64,000 nucleotides of DNA from Streptomyces sp. NBC_00271. Lineage in GTDB: Bacteria > Actinomycetota > Actinomycetes > Streptomycetales > Streptomycetaceae. The stretch lies in NCBI RefSeq assembly GCF_036178845.1, contig NZ_CP108070.1, positions 186,001 through 250,000 on the forward strand. Direction: 5' to 3'. Under the pieces are notes generated by a model that ran no database searches, had not been told where the DNA came from, and saw nothing but the letters and a program-made list of their open reading frames with translations. The position numbers and the translations under genes were made by a program. Below are positions 1 to 7,459 of the stretch, piece after piece (within the stretch, counting starts at the first letter, position 1; every line of letters starts with the position of its first letter).

Positions 1-1
1 C

Positions 2-1309
2 TTCCTCGACGTACGGCTGCTCGTCGCCAACGGCGCCCTGACCCGCACCTACCTGCGCAACGGCCTGACCCTGATGGGCACCTACGTGATCCTGTACGGG
101 CTCACCCAGTGGCTGGAGGTGGCCCGCGGCCTGTCCGCCTACCAGGCCGGGCTGATGCTGATGCCGATGGGTGTGCTGACCGCCCTGGCCGCCCGGGTGG
201 TGTCGCGGCGGGCGGTGGTGCGGTGGCCGCTGATCGCCTGCGCGGTCCTGCTGCTCGTCGGCGCGGTGGCCACGCTGTTCGTGGGCAGCGGCACCCCGAT
301 CGCGGCGGTCATCTGTGTCACCGCGGTCTTCGGCCTGACCTCCGGCGCCGGGACGGTCGCCAACCAGACCGTCCTCTACCAGGAGGCCCCCGCCGCCGCG
401 CTGGGCACCGCTTCCGGACTGCTGCGCACCTTCGGCTACATCGGGTCCATCGCCTCGGCGGCGATCACCGGCACCGCCTTCCACCGCGGCGTGAGCGACA
501 GCGGCCTGCACTCCATAGCGTGGGTGCTGGTCGCGATCTCCGCTCTCGTCCTCGTCATGACCGTCCTCGACCGGCAGTTGGCCCGCGCCGACCGGCACCA
601 CACGAACCAGCCCCCGGCCGGGGCCCGGAATCCGGGCCCCGCGCCCAGCACAGAACCCACTCACACAGAACCCCCTCGCACAGAAAGCCGATCCGCCGAC
701 ATGACCACTGGTACGCACACCGCCCCCGCCCTCGACCCGGCCCGCACCGCGCTGCTGCTGATGGACTTCCAGCCCGTCGTGCTCGGCGCCGTGCCCGACC
801 CGCAGGGCGTGCTCGCCCGCGCGGGCGAGGCACTGGCCTGGGCCCGCGCCCACGGGGCGCACGTCGTCTTCGTACGCGTCGCGCTCGCGGAGAAGGACGC
901 CGCCGCCGTGCCCGCCCACAACAAGACGTTCTCCCAGGCCGTCGCGGCCGGGTACCTCACCGACGGCACCGCGGCGACGGCCGTGCACGAGTCCCTGAAG
1001 GCCGGGGAGGACGATCTGACCGTGCGCAAGACACGCATCAGCGCCTTCGCCAGCGACACCGACCTGCGCGCCGAACTCCGCGCCCGCGGCGTGGACACCC
1101 TGGTCCTCGCCGGGCTGTCCACCAGCGGCGTGGTGCTGACCACCCTGCGGCAGGCGGCCGATGAGGACTACCGCCTGTTCCTCCTGGCCGACGCCACCGC
1201 CGACCCCGATCCGGAGGTGCACCGGGTGCTCATGGAGAAGGTCTTCCCCCACCAGGCCGAGATCATCAGCACCGCGGACCTCGCCGCCCTGAGCACGGCA
1301 GCGGCGTAA
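2..1309 (+). CDS. MFS (DHA2-like) transporter, 5' partial, fused in frame to an isochorismatase-like hydrolase
   Basis: The reading frame is open from base 2, so the start lies outside the window. The first ~185 residues are hydrophobic membrane segments of an MFS drug-efflux C-terminal half (AGLMLMPMG, GAGTVANQT, ALGTASGLLRT). After a Pro/Thr-rich linker of ~40 residues, an internal ATG at 701 begins a complete ~200-residue isochorismatase/cysteine-hydrolase fold (LLLMDFQPV, VRKTRISAF, LLADATAD). No stop codon separates the two halves. The catalytic Cys position of cysteine hydrolases reads Gly (GLSTSGVVLTT), as in true isochorismatases of the EntB/PhzD type. It may be a real fusion, or two genes whose separating stop was lost; the ATG at 701 lacks a convincing ribosome site. 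Confidence 0.75.
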   Translation, partial: FLDVRLLVANGALTRTYLRNGLTLMGTYVILYGLTQWLEVARGLSAYQAGLMLMPMGVLTALAARVVSRRAVVRWPLIACAVLLLVGAVATLFVGSGTPIAAVICVTAVFGLTSGAGTVANQTVLYQEAPAAALGTASGLLRTFGYIGSIASAAITGTAFHRGVSDSGLHSIAWVLVAISALVLVMTVLDRQLARADRHHTNQPPAGARNPGPAPSTEPTHTEPPRTESRSADMTTGTHTAPALDPARTALLLMDFQPVVLGAVPDPQGVLARAGEALAWARAHGAHVVFVRVALAEKDAAAVPAHNKTFSQAVAAGYLTDGTAATAVHESLKAGEDDLTVRKTRISAFASDTDLRAELRARGVDTLVLAGLSTSGVVLTTLRQAADEDYRLFLLADATADPDPEVHRVLMEKVFPHQAEIISTADLAALSTAAA

Positions 1310-1446
1310 CCGGCACGACGCCGGGCGGCCCTCGGTACTGGTGGGGTCTCGTATTCAACTGCCGCCAGATCTCTGCGGGGCTCAGTCTCGGCTGTCACCG
1401 TCAGTGATATCGGGCAACAGTGTGGTTCGAGCCGCGCCCGGGTGTC

Positions 1447-1845
1447 TCAGCAGTTGGCGCTGTAGCGGATACACCCGGGCGAGGGGGCGTGGTCGGTATC
1501 CCACTGGTGCTGTGTGGCCCCCAGTATCAGGCCAGCCAGGAGAGCCACCAGCAGGTGTGCGATCGCCGTCCAGGGGGCACGGAACAGTCCCGCGAGTACT
1601 GCCACGATGAGTACGGCGACCAACAGCACCCACACCCGATTGATGTGCGCGAGGGTTGCCGCGTCGACCTGCGCCTTGTCGCCTTGCGCCGCCCATACCT
1701 CCATGCCGAGGCCGAACATCCAGTCCAGCACCAGCCACGCGGTCTCCAGTAGGGACAGCGGTACCGCGAGGGCAAGGTCCGCGCCCCGGCGTGTTCGGTG
1801 CGCCCAGGGGCGCCAGCGATTCGGCGCTGGAAGGGGATTCGTCAT
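1447..1845 (-). CDS. small membrane protein, function unknown
   Basis: About 132 residues from the ATG at 1845 (an in-frame start 17 codons upstream is possible). Two or three hydrophobic stretches are visible (LALAVPLSLLETAWLVLDWMF, VWVLLVAVLIVAVLAGLF, AIAHLLVALLAGLILGA), with a short polar loop rich in Ala/Asp between the first two. I do not recognise a family. The gene is convergent with the fused transporter gene and stands alone. The ribosome site is weak. Confidence 0.5.
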   Translation of the reverse strand: MTNPLPAPNRWRPWAHRTRRGADLALAVPLSLLETAWLVLDWMFGLGMEVWAAQGDKAQVDAATLAHINRVWVLLVAVLIVAVLAGLFRAPWTAIAHLLVALLAGLILGATQHQWDTDHAPSPGCIRYSANC

Positions 1846-2043
1846 GGCTGCAGGGTGCCGAGCCTGGTGTTGACACGCATGAGTACGCGTACCCAATTCC
1901 GCGTCGACGGCGGCGAGCGGCAGGAGCGCCGATCACGCGAGGGAAGGGCTGTGCGGATGGCTGCCTTCGCGAAGGCCGCAGCCGGATGGCGACGGCATTT
2001 TCTGGCGGCCCTGGTATGACCGCGCATCGCGCGGTCCGACGCT

Positions 2044-3243
2044 TCACGGGATGAACTTCACCTCTGGGAAGGCCGTACTCGGGCCGTCGAGCAGACGCTC
2101 CCTGCGGTGCCGCAGGTGCAGGTCGAAGAACGCGAGCGGGTAGGCCTGTTGGATCCGTACCGCCCGGGCCGGATCGAGGGTGCCGATCATGTCCTGGATC
2201 TGCTGGTCGGTCATGCCGAGGATCTTGCCCGCTTGCGGGATCAGCGTCACGTTGTCGCCGTATGAGGGGTGGATGGCCCCGCCGGCCTGGATGTCGAGCC
2301 GCCAGCCGCGAAGGTGTGTCCAGAACTCGGCGACGTCCGGCATGGCGTCCCGGGTGAACACGGCGGTCATCATCATGAACGGCCGGTCCAGGTCGGCGGT
2401 GATGGTCGGCTGCATCGGGCCGTCGAGGCTGAGCCCGGCACGGACGCGCTGGTCGGCGAGCATGGTGAGCGCGGTGGCGGTGCCGCCCTTCGACCAGCCG
2501 AACGCGCCGATGCGCTTCGGGTCGAGGGCGCCGAGAAGGCCCTGGGGCAGCGGCTTGCCGTCGGCGTCGGGGTTGCGCCCGGCGGCGAGCCCCTCCACGC
2601 AGTCGAGCAGGAACCGGAGGTCTGCGGCGAAGTCCCTCGGGTACATCGGGACGTCGTCCGGGGTGAGCACCCGGCCGTCGGGGAATTCGGTGAACGTGTC
2701 GTGGGTGTGGTCGACGGTGACCACGGCGTAGCCGCGGCTGGCGAGTTCCTGGACCATGATGGTGTGGTCGCCGCGGTGGCTGCCCGAGCCGTGCGAGTAC
2801 ACGATGACGGGCAGGCGGTGGCCGGCATGGTGCACGGGTGCGCCCACGTGTGCGGCGGTGAGCGGGCCGAGGGCGGGGTCGAGGGAGAAGCCGGCGTCCG
2901 TGAGGAGCGCCCGCAACGCGCCCTCGGTCATCCAGGGGGCGCGCGGCAGGCCCTCCGCCCTGCGGGCGGGGTACCAGACGCCGGCCATCAACTCGCGGTG
3001 ATGCCCGGGGCCGGCCACGGGATCGGGACGTGAGGTGTCGACGAGGTGGAGCGGCACCGTGCCCACGGGGTGCGGCCCGGTGGGCCTGGGCAGCGTGAGT
3101 CGAGACGAGCCGGGGGCGGTGGGAGCTGCCCACGCCTGGCGCGCTGCGCTGATCGGCACGGCGGCCCCGACCCCCGCCGCCAGCGCGGCTGCGAACATGC
3201 GACGGCGCGTCAAGTCCGTCTTGGTGACCGATGTGATGCTCAC
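2044..3243 (-). CDS. secreted PAF-acetylhydrolase / dienelactone-hydrolase-like alpha/beta hydrolase
   Basis: The GTG at 3243 is chosen because a strong ribosome site (GGGGAGGA) lies 4 bases upstream. The N-terminus carries a twin-arginine signal (TDLTRRRMFAAAL) ending near AWAAP, so the enzyme is probably exported folded. The mature part has an oxyanion stretch VIVYSHGSGSHRGDH, a nucleophile elbow GWSKGG, an Asp in SLDGPM and a candidate His in GGAIHPSYGD. This is the layout of PAF-acetylhydrolase-like lipases/esterases that cut short-chain or oxidised esters. A winged-helix regulator lies upstream on the same strand, about 100 bp away. The substrate is unknown. Confidence 0.8.
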   Translation of the reverse strand: MSITSVTKTDLTRRRMFAAALAAGVGAAVPISAARQAWAAPTAPGSSRLTLPRPTGPHPVGTVPLHLVDTSRPDPVAGPGHHRELMAGVWYPARRAEGLPRAPWMTEGALRALLTDAGFSLDPALGPLTAAHVGAPVHHAGHRLPVIVYSHGSGSHRGDHTIMVQELASRGYAVVTVDHTHDTFTEFPDGRVLTPDDVPMYPRDFAADLRFLLDCVEGLAAGRNPDADGKPLPQGLLGALDPKRIGAFGWSKGGTATALTMLADQRVRAGLSLDGPMQPTITADLDRPFMMMTAVFTRDAMPDVAEFWTHLRGWRLDIQAGGAIHPSYGDNVTLIPQAGKILGMTDQQIQDMIGTLDPARAVRIQQAYPLAFFDLHLRHRRERLLDGPSTAFPEVKFIP

Positions 3244-3346
3244 GTGTCCTCCCCAGGTTTCTTGGACGGTGTTCGGCGTGCTGTCCGGGTCCGCCGGACG
3301 TCGGCGGGAGCCGCTCACGGCTCACCACGGCTTGCAGGAGCCCAGA

Positions 3347-3685
3347 TCAGGACTCCGGGGCTGAACTGCCTTGCTCGATCTGATGGATGAGCCGCTTGAG
3401 CTGGGTGACCTCGTCCTGCAGGGCGCGGTAGCCGGCCGGGGTGAGGGAGAGCCAGGTGCGGGCACGTTTGCCCTCGTAGCCCTTCTCGATCTCGACCAGT
3501 CCGGCCTTCTCCAGGACGGCCAGGTGCTGGCTGAGATTTCCGGCGGTGAGTCCGAGCGCCGTGCGCAGGAAGCCGAACTCGACCCGGCGCGCCTGGTGGG
3601 CGACGGTGAGGATGCCGAGGCGGACACGCTGGTGGACCACGTCGTCCAGGCCGGTGACGGGGTGCGGGGCGGGCTGATCGGTCAT
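3347..3685 (-). CDS. winged-helix transcriptional regulator (MarR/ArsR-like)
   Basis: A 112-residue single-domain DNA-binding protein. The helix-turn-helix is LTAGNLSQHLAVLEKAGLVEIEK, followed by the wing KGYEGKRARTWLSLTPAGYRAL and a C-terminal helix that may dimerise. It resembles the stand-alone winged-helix (PF13601-type) regulators that often sit next to small membrane proteins. Its ATG overlaps the stop of the upstream membrane protein gene by four bases (ATGA), so the two are translationally coupled. Confidence 0.8.
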   Translation of the reverse strand: MTDQPAPHPVTGLDDVVHQRVRLGILTVAHQARRVEFGFLRTALGLTAGNLSQHLAVLEKAGLVEIEKGYEGKRARTWLSLTPAGYRALQDEVTQLKRLIHQIEQGSSAPES

Positions 3686-4437
3686 GAGACGTCGCGCTGA
3701 CGGGACAGCTCGGCCAGAGCGAACCCGAGCGCGCCGAGCAGGAGCAGCACACCGGGTACGCCGTAGCGGGGCACGGCGGACCAGGGTGAGGTGAACGGGA
3801 TCCCCGCCCAGCCGGTGGTGAGCGGCACCAGCTCGATGGCCAGGTACACCACTGTGAGTAGCAGTAGGGTGCGGCTGCGTTCCACCCAGGCCAGCACCAG
3901 CAGCGGCAGCCCGACGGCTGTGGCGTTCCCGGTGAGTCGGTGGAGGAACGCCGTCACCCCGGAGGCGGGGTCGAGGTGCAGGCCCCAGAAGTCGATCGGG
4001 GCGCCGGGCTGCGGCATCCCCTGACGGATGCTCCAGATCTCGGTGGCGGTCACCAGACCGACCAGGGCGGTCCCGGTGAGGATGTACGGCCGGACCGGGG
4101 TTCCGACACCGCGGTTGCGGGAGCGGCGGATGTAGAAGAACGCCGTCGCGGCGTAGGCGAGGGCGAGCCCGATGGGCCAGTAGACCGGCGAGCCCTGCGT
4201 GACCTGCGTGACCTGGGTGCAGCCGGTGCCTGCCGCGGGTGCGGTCGCCGGGCAGGGCACGGTCTCGACCTTGAAGGTGAAGCGGCTGACCAGGATCCCG
4301 CCCAGCGTGAGCACGCCCAGCAGCAGGAGGGGAAACCAGGCGCCGCGCTGCGCGGCACGGACCCGGCGGGTCAAGTCACCAAGGCCGGCGAGGACTTCGT
4401 GAGGAGTGCCCGGAGAGGGCATCGATGCATCTGCCAT
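3682..4437 (-). CDS. multi-pass membrane protein, operon partner of a winged-helix regulator
   Basis: 251 residues from the ATG at 4437. Hydrophobic segments are at about residues 35-52, 85-103, 118-136, 163-182, 190-210 and 225-243, giving six predicted membrane spans. An extracytoplasmic loop after span 1 has two cysteines (VPCPATAPAAGTGCTQVTQ) that could form a disulfide. It overlaps the downstream regulator gene by 4 bp. Membrane protein plus PF13601-like regulator pairs are common in actinomycetes, but the signal they sense is unknown. Confidence 0.65.
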   Translation of the reverse strand: MADASMPSPGTPHEVLAGLGDLTRRVRAAQRGAWFPLLLLGVLTLGGILVSRFTFKVETVPCPATAPAAGTGCTQVTQVTQGSPVYWPIGLALAYAATAFFYIRRSRNRGVGTPVRPYILTGTALVGLVTATEIWSIRQGMPQPGAPIDFWGLHLDPASGVTAFLHRLTGNATAVGLPLLVLAWVERSRTLLLLTVVYLAIELVPLTTGWAGIPFTSPWSAVPRYGVPGVLLLLGALGFALAELSRQRDVS

Positions 4438-4774
4438 GGCATCAGCTTTGCATCACAAACCCGTTGGGGCAAGAAATCCGTGTGCGCTCCAAGATCAGGC
4501 CGGGAGAATCCGGCGGTCCGTGGTCGGCCCCGCCGGCTTGCGGTGATGCCCGGGTGATGCCTGTGGGCTGCCAAGTCCTCGTTCCGGCACCTGCAGACGC
4601 ACGTCGGCAGAGACATCGGCTTCAACAAGCCATCGTTTCCTGAAGGCCGGCTGCCGACCTGCCTGAGCACCCCTCAGGGCCTTCACCGAGATCCACATCG
4701 GCTACGCGCGGGTGAAGCAGCTCACTACCGGCTGACCGCTACCGTCAAAATCCGGTCCGCTCCTCCCCGCGGGC
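4438..4774. other. intergenic, no supported gene
   Basis: A 337-base stretch between two minus-strand genes. The AT-richer segment at 4440-4475 is the likely promoter of the membrane-protein operon. Short open frames across 4550-4735 have no recognisable domain and no ribosome site, so I see no gene here. Confidence 0.4.
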
Positions 4775-5227
4775 CTAGACGGTCTCGGAGTCCGCCAGGC
4801 GATTCATGATCTCGGCGGCCTTGTCGAGCGTCCGACGCTCGGGGGCTCGAAGCGCGGACCCGATCACCTCGGCCAGCCACGCCTCACGGGCCGCCGGGAT
4901 CCGCTCGGTCAGCGTCCGCCCGGCCGGGGTCGCACTCACCAGGACCTTGCGCCCGTCGTTGGGGTCCTTCGCGGTGGTGATCAGCTCGCCGGCGCGCAGC
5001 GCGGCCACGGTCTCCGCCATCGACTGCCGCCGCACGTGCTCGGCCTGCGCGAGCTCGCTCACGGTCATCGGGCCGTCCGTGACGATCCGGTGCAGCGTGG
5101 TCAGATGCGACCAGTTCCACGGCAGGTCGTCGATCGGCGCCTCGGTGCGCAGCCGCGCGCGCAGCCGCGTCATCGCCCGCATCAGCTCGACGGCGGTGCC
5201 CTCTGGCGGTACCGGTTCGCTACTCAC
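4775..5227 (-). CDS. MarR-family transcriptional regulator
   Basis: 150 residues from a GTG start. It has the MarR winged helix: recognition region MTVSELAQAEHVRRQSMAETVAALRAGELI, then the wing with DPNDGRKVLVSATPAG, then a long C-terminal dimerisation helix (ERRTLDKAAEIMNRLAD). The DxRxxxV wing motif is intact. No intact target gene lies beside it; the neighbour on the same strand is the truncated hydroxy-acid oxidase. The ligand is unknown. Confidence 0.85.
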   Translation of the reverse strand: MSSEPVPPEGTAVELMRAMTRLRARLRTEAPIDDLPWNWSHLTTLHRIVTDGPMTVSELAQAEHVRRQSMAETVAALRAGELITTAKDPNDGRKVLVSATPAGRTLTERIPAAREAWLAEVIGSALRAPERRTLDKAAEIMNRLADSETV

Positions 5228-5356
5228 CGAGTCAGCATATTGCAGGGCGAAGACGCCCTGACCAGGGACGGGAACCGGGAGAGGTGGATCCCCGGGCAGG
5301 CGGACCCGATGTCCCGTCAGCGGCCCGTCGGACAGGCCCGGTTGCCCGTACGGAGC

Positions 5357-6124
5357 TCACCTGTTCCGTGGCGGGCCTACCGCGGCCCGCACATCCTCCT
5401 CGGGGGCTTTGACCAGCCGGGCCCTGAAGACCGGGTCGGACGTGTAGTCGGCAAGGCAGTGGCCGCGCAGCTGCGGGAAGTTGCCGGTTGCCAGGTCGCG
5501 GGGGCGCCATCCGGTGATCCAGGTGTCCAGCGTCACCACGATGCCCTTGAAGCCCGCCGTTTCGGCCCGGCGCACCAGGCTCTGGGCCAGCTCCCGGTCG
5601 GTGGGGGTGTACAGCGAGAAGAATCCCGGGGTGTCCCCGAACTCGGCCGCGACCTCCTCCAGCGGATCGACGCTGAGGGTGGAGGCCATCATCGGCACGC
5701 CCGTACGGGCGGCTGCGCGGGCCGTGGCCAGGTCGCCGCGGCCGTCCTGCGCGCACAGCCCGATCACCCCGACGGGTGCCATGAACAGCGGGGACGGCAG
5801 ACGCGTCCCGAACAGGTTCACCGACATGTCGCGCCGGGCCGCACCGGCCATCATCCGCGGCACCAGCCCCCACCGCAGGAACGCCGAGACGTTGGCCCGC
5901 TGGGTGGACTCGTCTCCTGCGCCACCGGCGACATACGACAGCAGCGACAGCAGCGACAGCGCCGCCCGCGCTCGCGCCTCCAGCTCCTGGAACTCCATCG
6001 GCAGGGCGGGCAGCACGCCGGACAGCCCGCCGGTGTAGATCTCGTTCTGGTAGTCACCGAACTGCCCGTCGAGCTCCCGGTTCACCCGCGGGGTCACCGC
6101 CCTCGCCTCACCTGCCCCGGCCAT
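5357..6124 (-). pseudogene. FMN-dependent alpha-hydroxy-acid oxidase / lactate 2-monooxygenase-like, C-terminal half missing
   Basis: The N-terminal part matches the lactate 2-monooxygenase / FMN hydroxy-acid dehydrogenase family: FGDYQNEIYTGGLSG, LFMAPVGVIGL, PMMASTLSVDPLEEVA, GIVVTLDTWITGWRPRDL. About 255 residues remain of an expected ~390. The frame stops soon after DPVFRARLVKAPEEDVRAAVG, before the region that normally carries the active-site His and the phosphate-binding end of the FMN barrel. None of the missing part is found in any frame in the 130 bases that follow. The start is uncertain; the ATG at 6124 or a GTG ten codons on is likely. A mandelate or lactate oxidase role would fit the neighbouring benzoylformate decarboxylase-like gene. 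Confidence 0.75.
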
Positions 6125-6303
6125 CGGGGGCCAGTGGCTTTTCATCGTGCGGCCGGGACGGGACGGCGGCCAGGCCACAGCGGTACGGACCGCGCTGAAG
6201 GGGTTGTGGCCGGCGTACATTGATCCGCCGCGGCCCCCGGTCACGTCCCGCGCGCGCGGTCCGCCGATGAGCAGCCGGTGATCTCGTTTTGTACGATCGG
6301 GGC

Positions 6304-6663
6304 ATGGCTGCGGAGTATCCCGAGGCCGCAAAGCAGCTGTCCGTGGTCGCGGAGCGCGTGGGGGCACATCTTTCGGACGTCAGCCGTGACATCGGGGAGC
6401 AGCTGCTCGCGGAGATCCCGGAGCTCCGGGGTGACGGGACCGTCATCAAGATCCTCGAGGCGAGCGTCGCGGAGAACGTCGCCACGCTGCTGCACATTTT
6501 CGAGAACGACATACCGCTGGACAACGTCGAGGGGCTCCCGGTCGCCTCGGAGTACGCCAGGAGACTGGCCCAGCACCGCTGGGGGCACCCCCTGCTCGAA
6601 GAGCTTGGGGGAGGGCGTGCCGGGCCCCCGCGTCTGCGGCATGACCGGCCGGGCAGGCCCTAG
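6304..6663 (+). pseudogene. PucR/RsbRD-N-type regulator, N-terminal fragment cut by a repeat element
   Basis: The ATG at 6304 opens a helical domain typical of the N-terminus of PucR-type actinobacterial regulators (QLSVVAERVGAHLSDVSRDI, EASVAENVATLLHIFE, EYARRLAQ). After residue ~95 the protein turns abruptly into a translated repeat (HPLLEELGGG) and stops. The sensor-helix middle and the C-terminal DNA-binding domain are absent. The breakpoint coincides with the left edge of the MITE-like fragment at 6584. Confidence 0.6.
6584..6663. repeat. right-end fragment of a MITE-like element
   Basis: These 80 bases match the right end of the complete element at 39964-40221 at roughly 85 percent by eye, including the hairpin built on GGGGG/CCCCC and the terminal GGCAGGCCCTAG. 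Only the right part is present. It ends the PucR fragment on the left, and its terminal CTAG supplies the TAG stop of the SDR gene on the right. Confidence 0.7.
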
Positions 6664-7421
6664 AAGCTCCTGCGCACACCCCCGTCGACCGACAGCATCA
6701 CGCCCGTGAGGTAGGACGCGGCGGGCGACAGCAGGAAGGCGGCGCTGCGGCCGAACTCCTCGGGGGTTCCGTAGCGGCGCAGGGGGACGCCGGCGGTCGC
6801 ACGGGCGCGGGCGGCGTCGGCGTGGCCGGTGTGCGCGTCGAGTTCGCGGACCCGGTCGGTCTCGATGTGGGCGGGCACGAGACCGACGACGCGGATACCC
6901 CGGGGACCCAGCTCGTTCGCCAGGTTCTTCGCGTAACCGGCCAGGCCCGGCCGGAAGGCGTTGGAGAGCGCGAGGCCGGGAATCGGCTCGTACACGGAGC
7001 TGGAGAGGACGAAGCCGATGACCCCTCCCCCGTCCAGCTCCGCCGCGACGGCGCGCGACAGCCGCACCGCACCGAGGAAGACCGACTCGAAGGCGGCGCG
7101 CCACAGGTCGTCGTCGATGGTGTCCGACGTACCTGGCGGCGGGCCGCCGACGCTGATGAGCACCCCGTCCAGCCGCTTGAAGGCATCGCGTGCCGCGCCG
7201 ATGAGCCGGTCCGGGGCAGCGGGGTCGGCGTTGTCGGCCACGACACCGACCGCCTGCCCCCGGCCGCCGAGCTCCGCCTCGGCGGCGGCCACCGACTTCT
7301 CGCCGCGGCCGCTGACGACCACCCTCGCCCCGTCCGCCACCAGTTCGCGCGCGGCGGCCCTGCCCAGACCGCGGGTGCCGCCGGTGACGATGTACACCCG
7401 GTCCTTCAGTCCAAGGTCCAT
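6660..7421 (-). CDS. SDR-family oxidoreductase with atypical active site
   Basis: About 253 residues from the ATG at 7421. The nucleotide-binding motif TGGTRGLG and the downstream VVADNAD stretch show a Rossmann fold, and the C-terminal LTGVMLSVDGG is typical of SDRs. The usual YxxxK is not seen. The aligned region reads GLALSNAFRPGLAGYAK, so Tyr and Lys are replaced by Leu and Arg or the active site is rearranged. It lies 38 bp downstream of the benzoylformate decarboxylase-like gene on the same strand, so they are probably one operon. Its stop codon lies in the edge of a repeat element. Confidence 0.8.
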   Translation of the reverse strand: MDLGLKDRVYIVTGGTRGLGRAAARELVADGARVVVSGRGEKSVAAAEAELGGRGQAVGVVADNADPAAPDRLIGAARDAFKRLDGVLISVGGPPPGTSDTIDDDLWRAAFESVFLGAVRLSRAVAAELDGGGVIGFVLSSSVYEPIPGLALSNAFRPGLAGYAKNLANELGPRGIRVVGLVPAHIETDRVRELDAHTGHADAARARATAGVPLRRYGTPEEFGRSAAFLLSPAASYLTGVMLSVDGGVRRSF

Positions 7422-7459
7422 GACCGCTGTCTCCTGTCCCGCCGTGCCGGTCGCACGGC

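Noticed and set aside
1382..3328. Very long minus-strand open frame of 648 codons over the esterase region
   Set aside because: Arg/Pro/Gly-rich shadow frame with no domain, caused by high GC; the esterase frame has a signal peptide and catalytic motifs.
4660..4735. Plus-strand IGYARVKQLTTG resembling a serine resolvase start
   Set aside because: Too short, no preceding start or ribosome site, and the following residues do not continue the resolvase fold.
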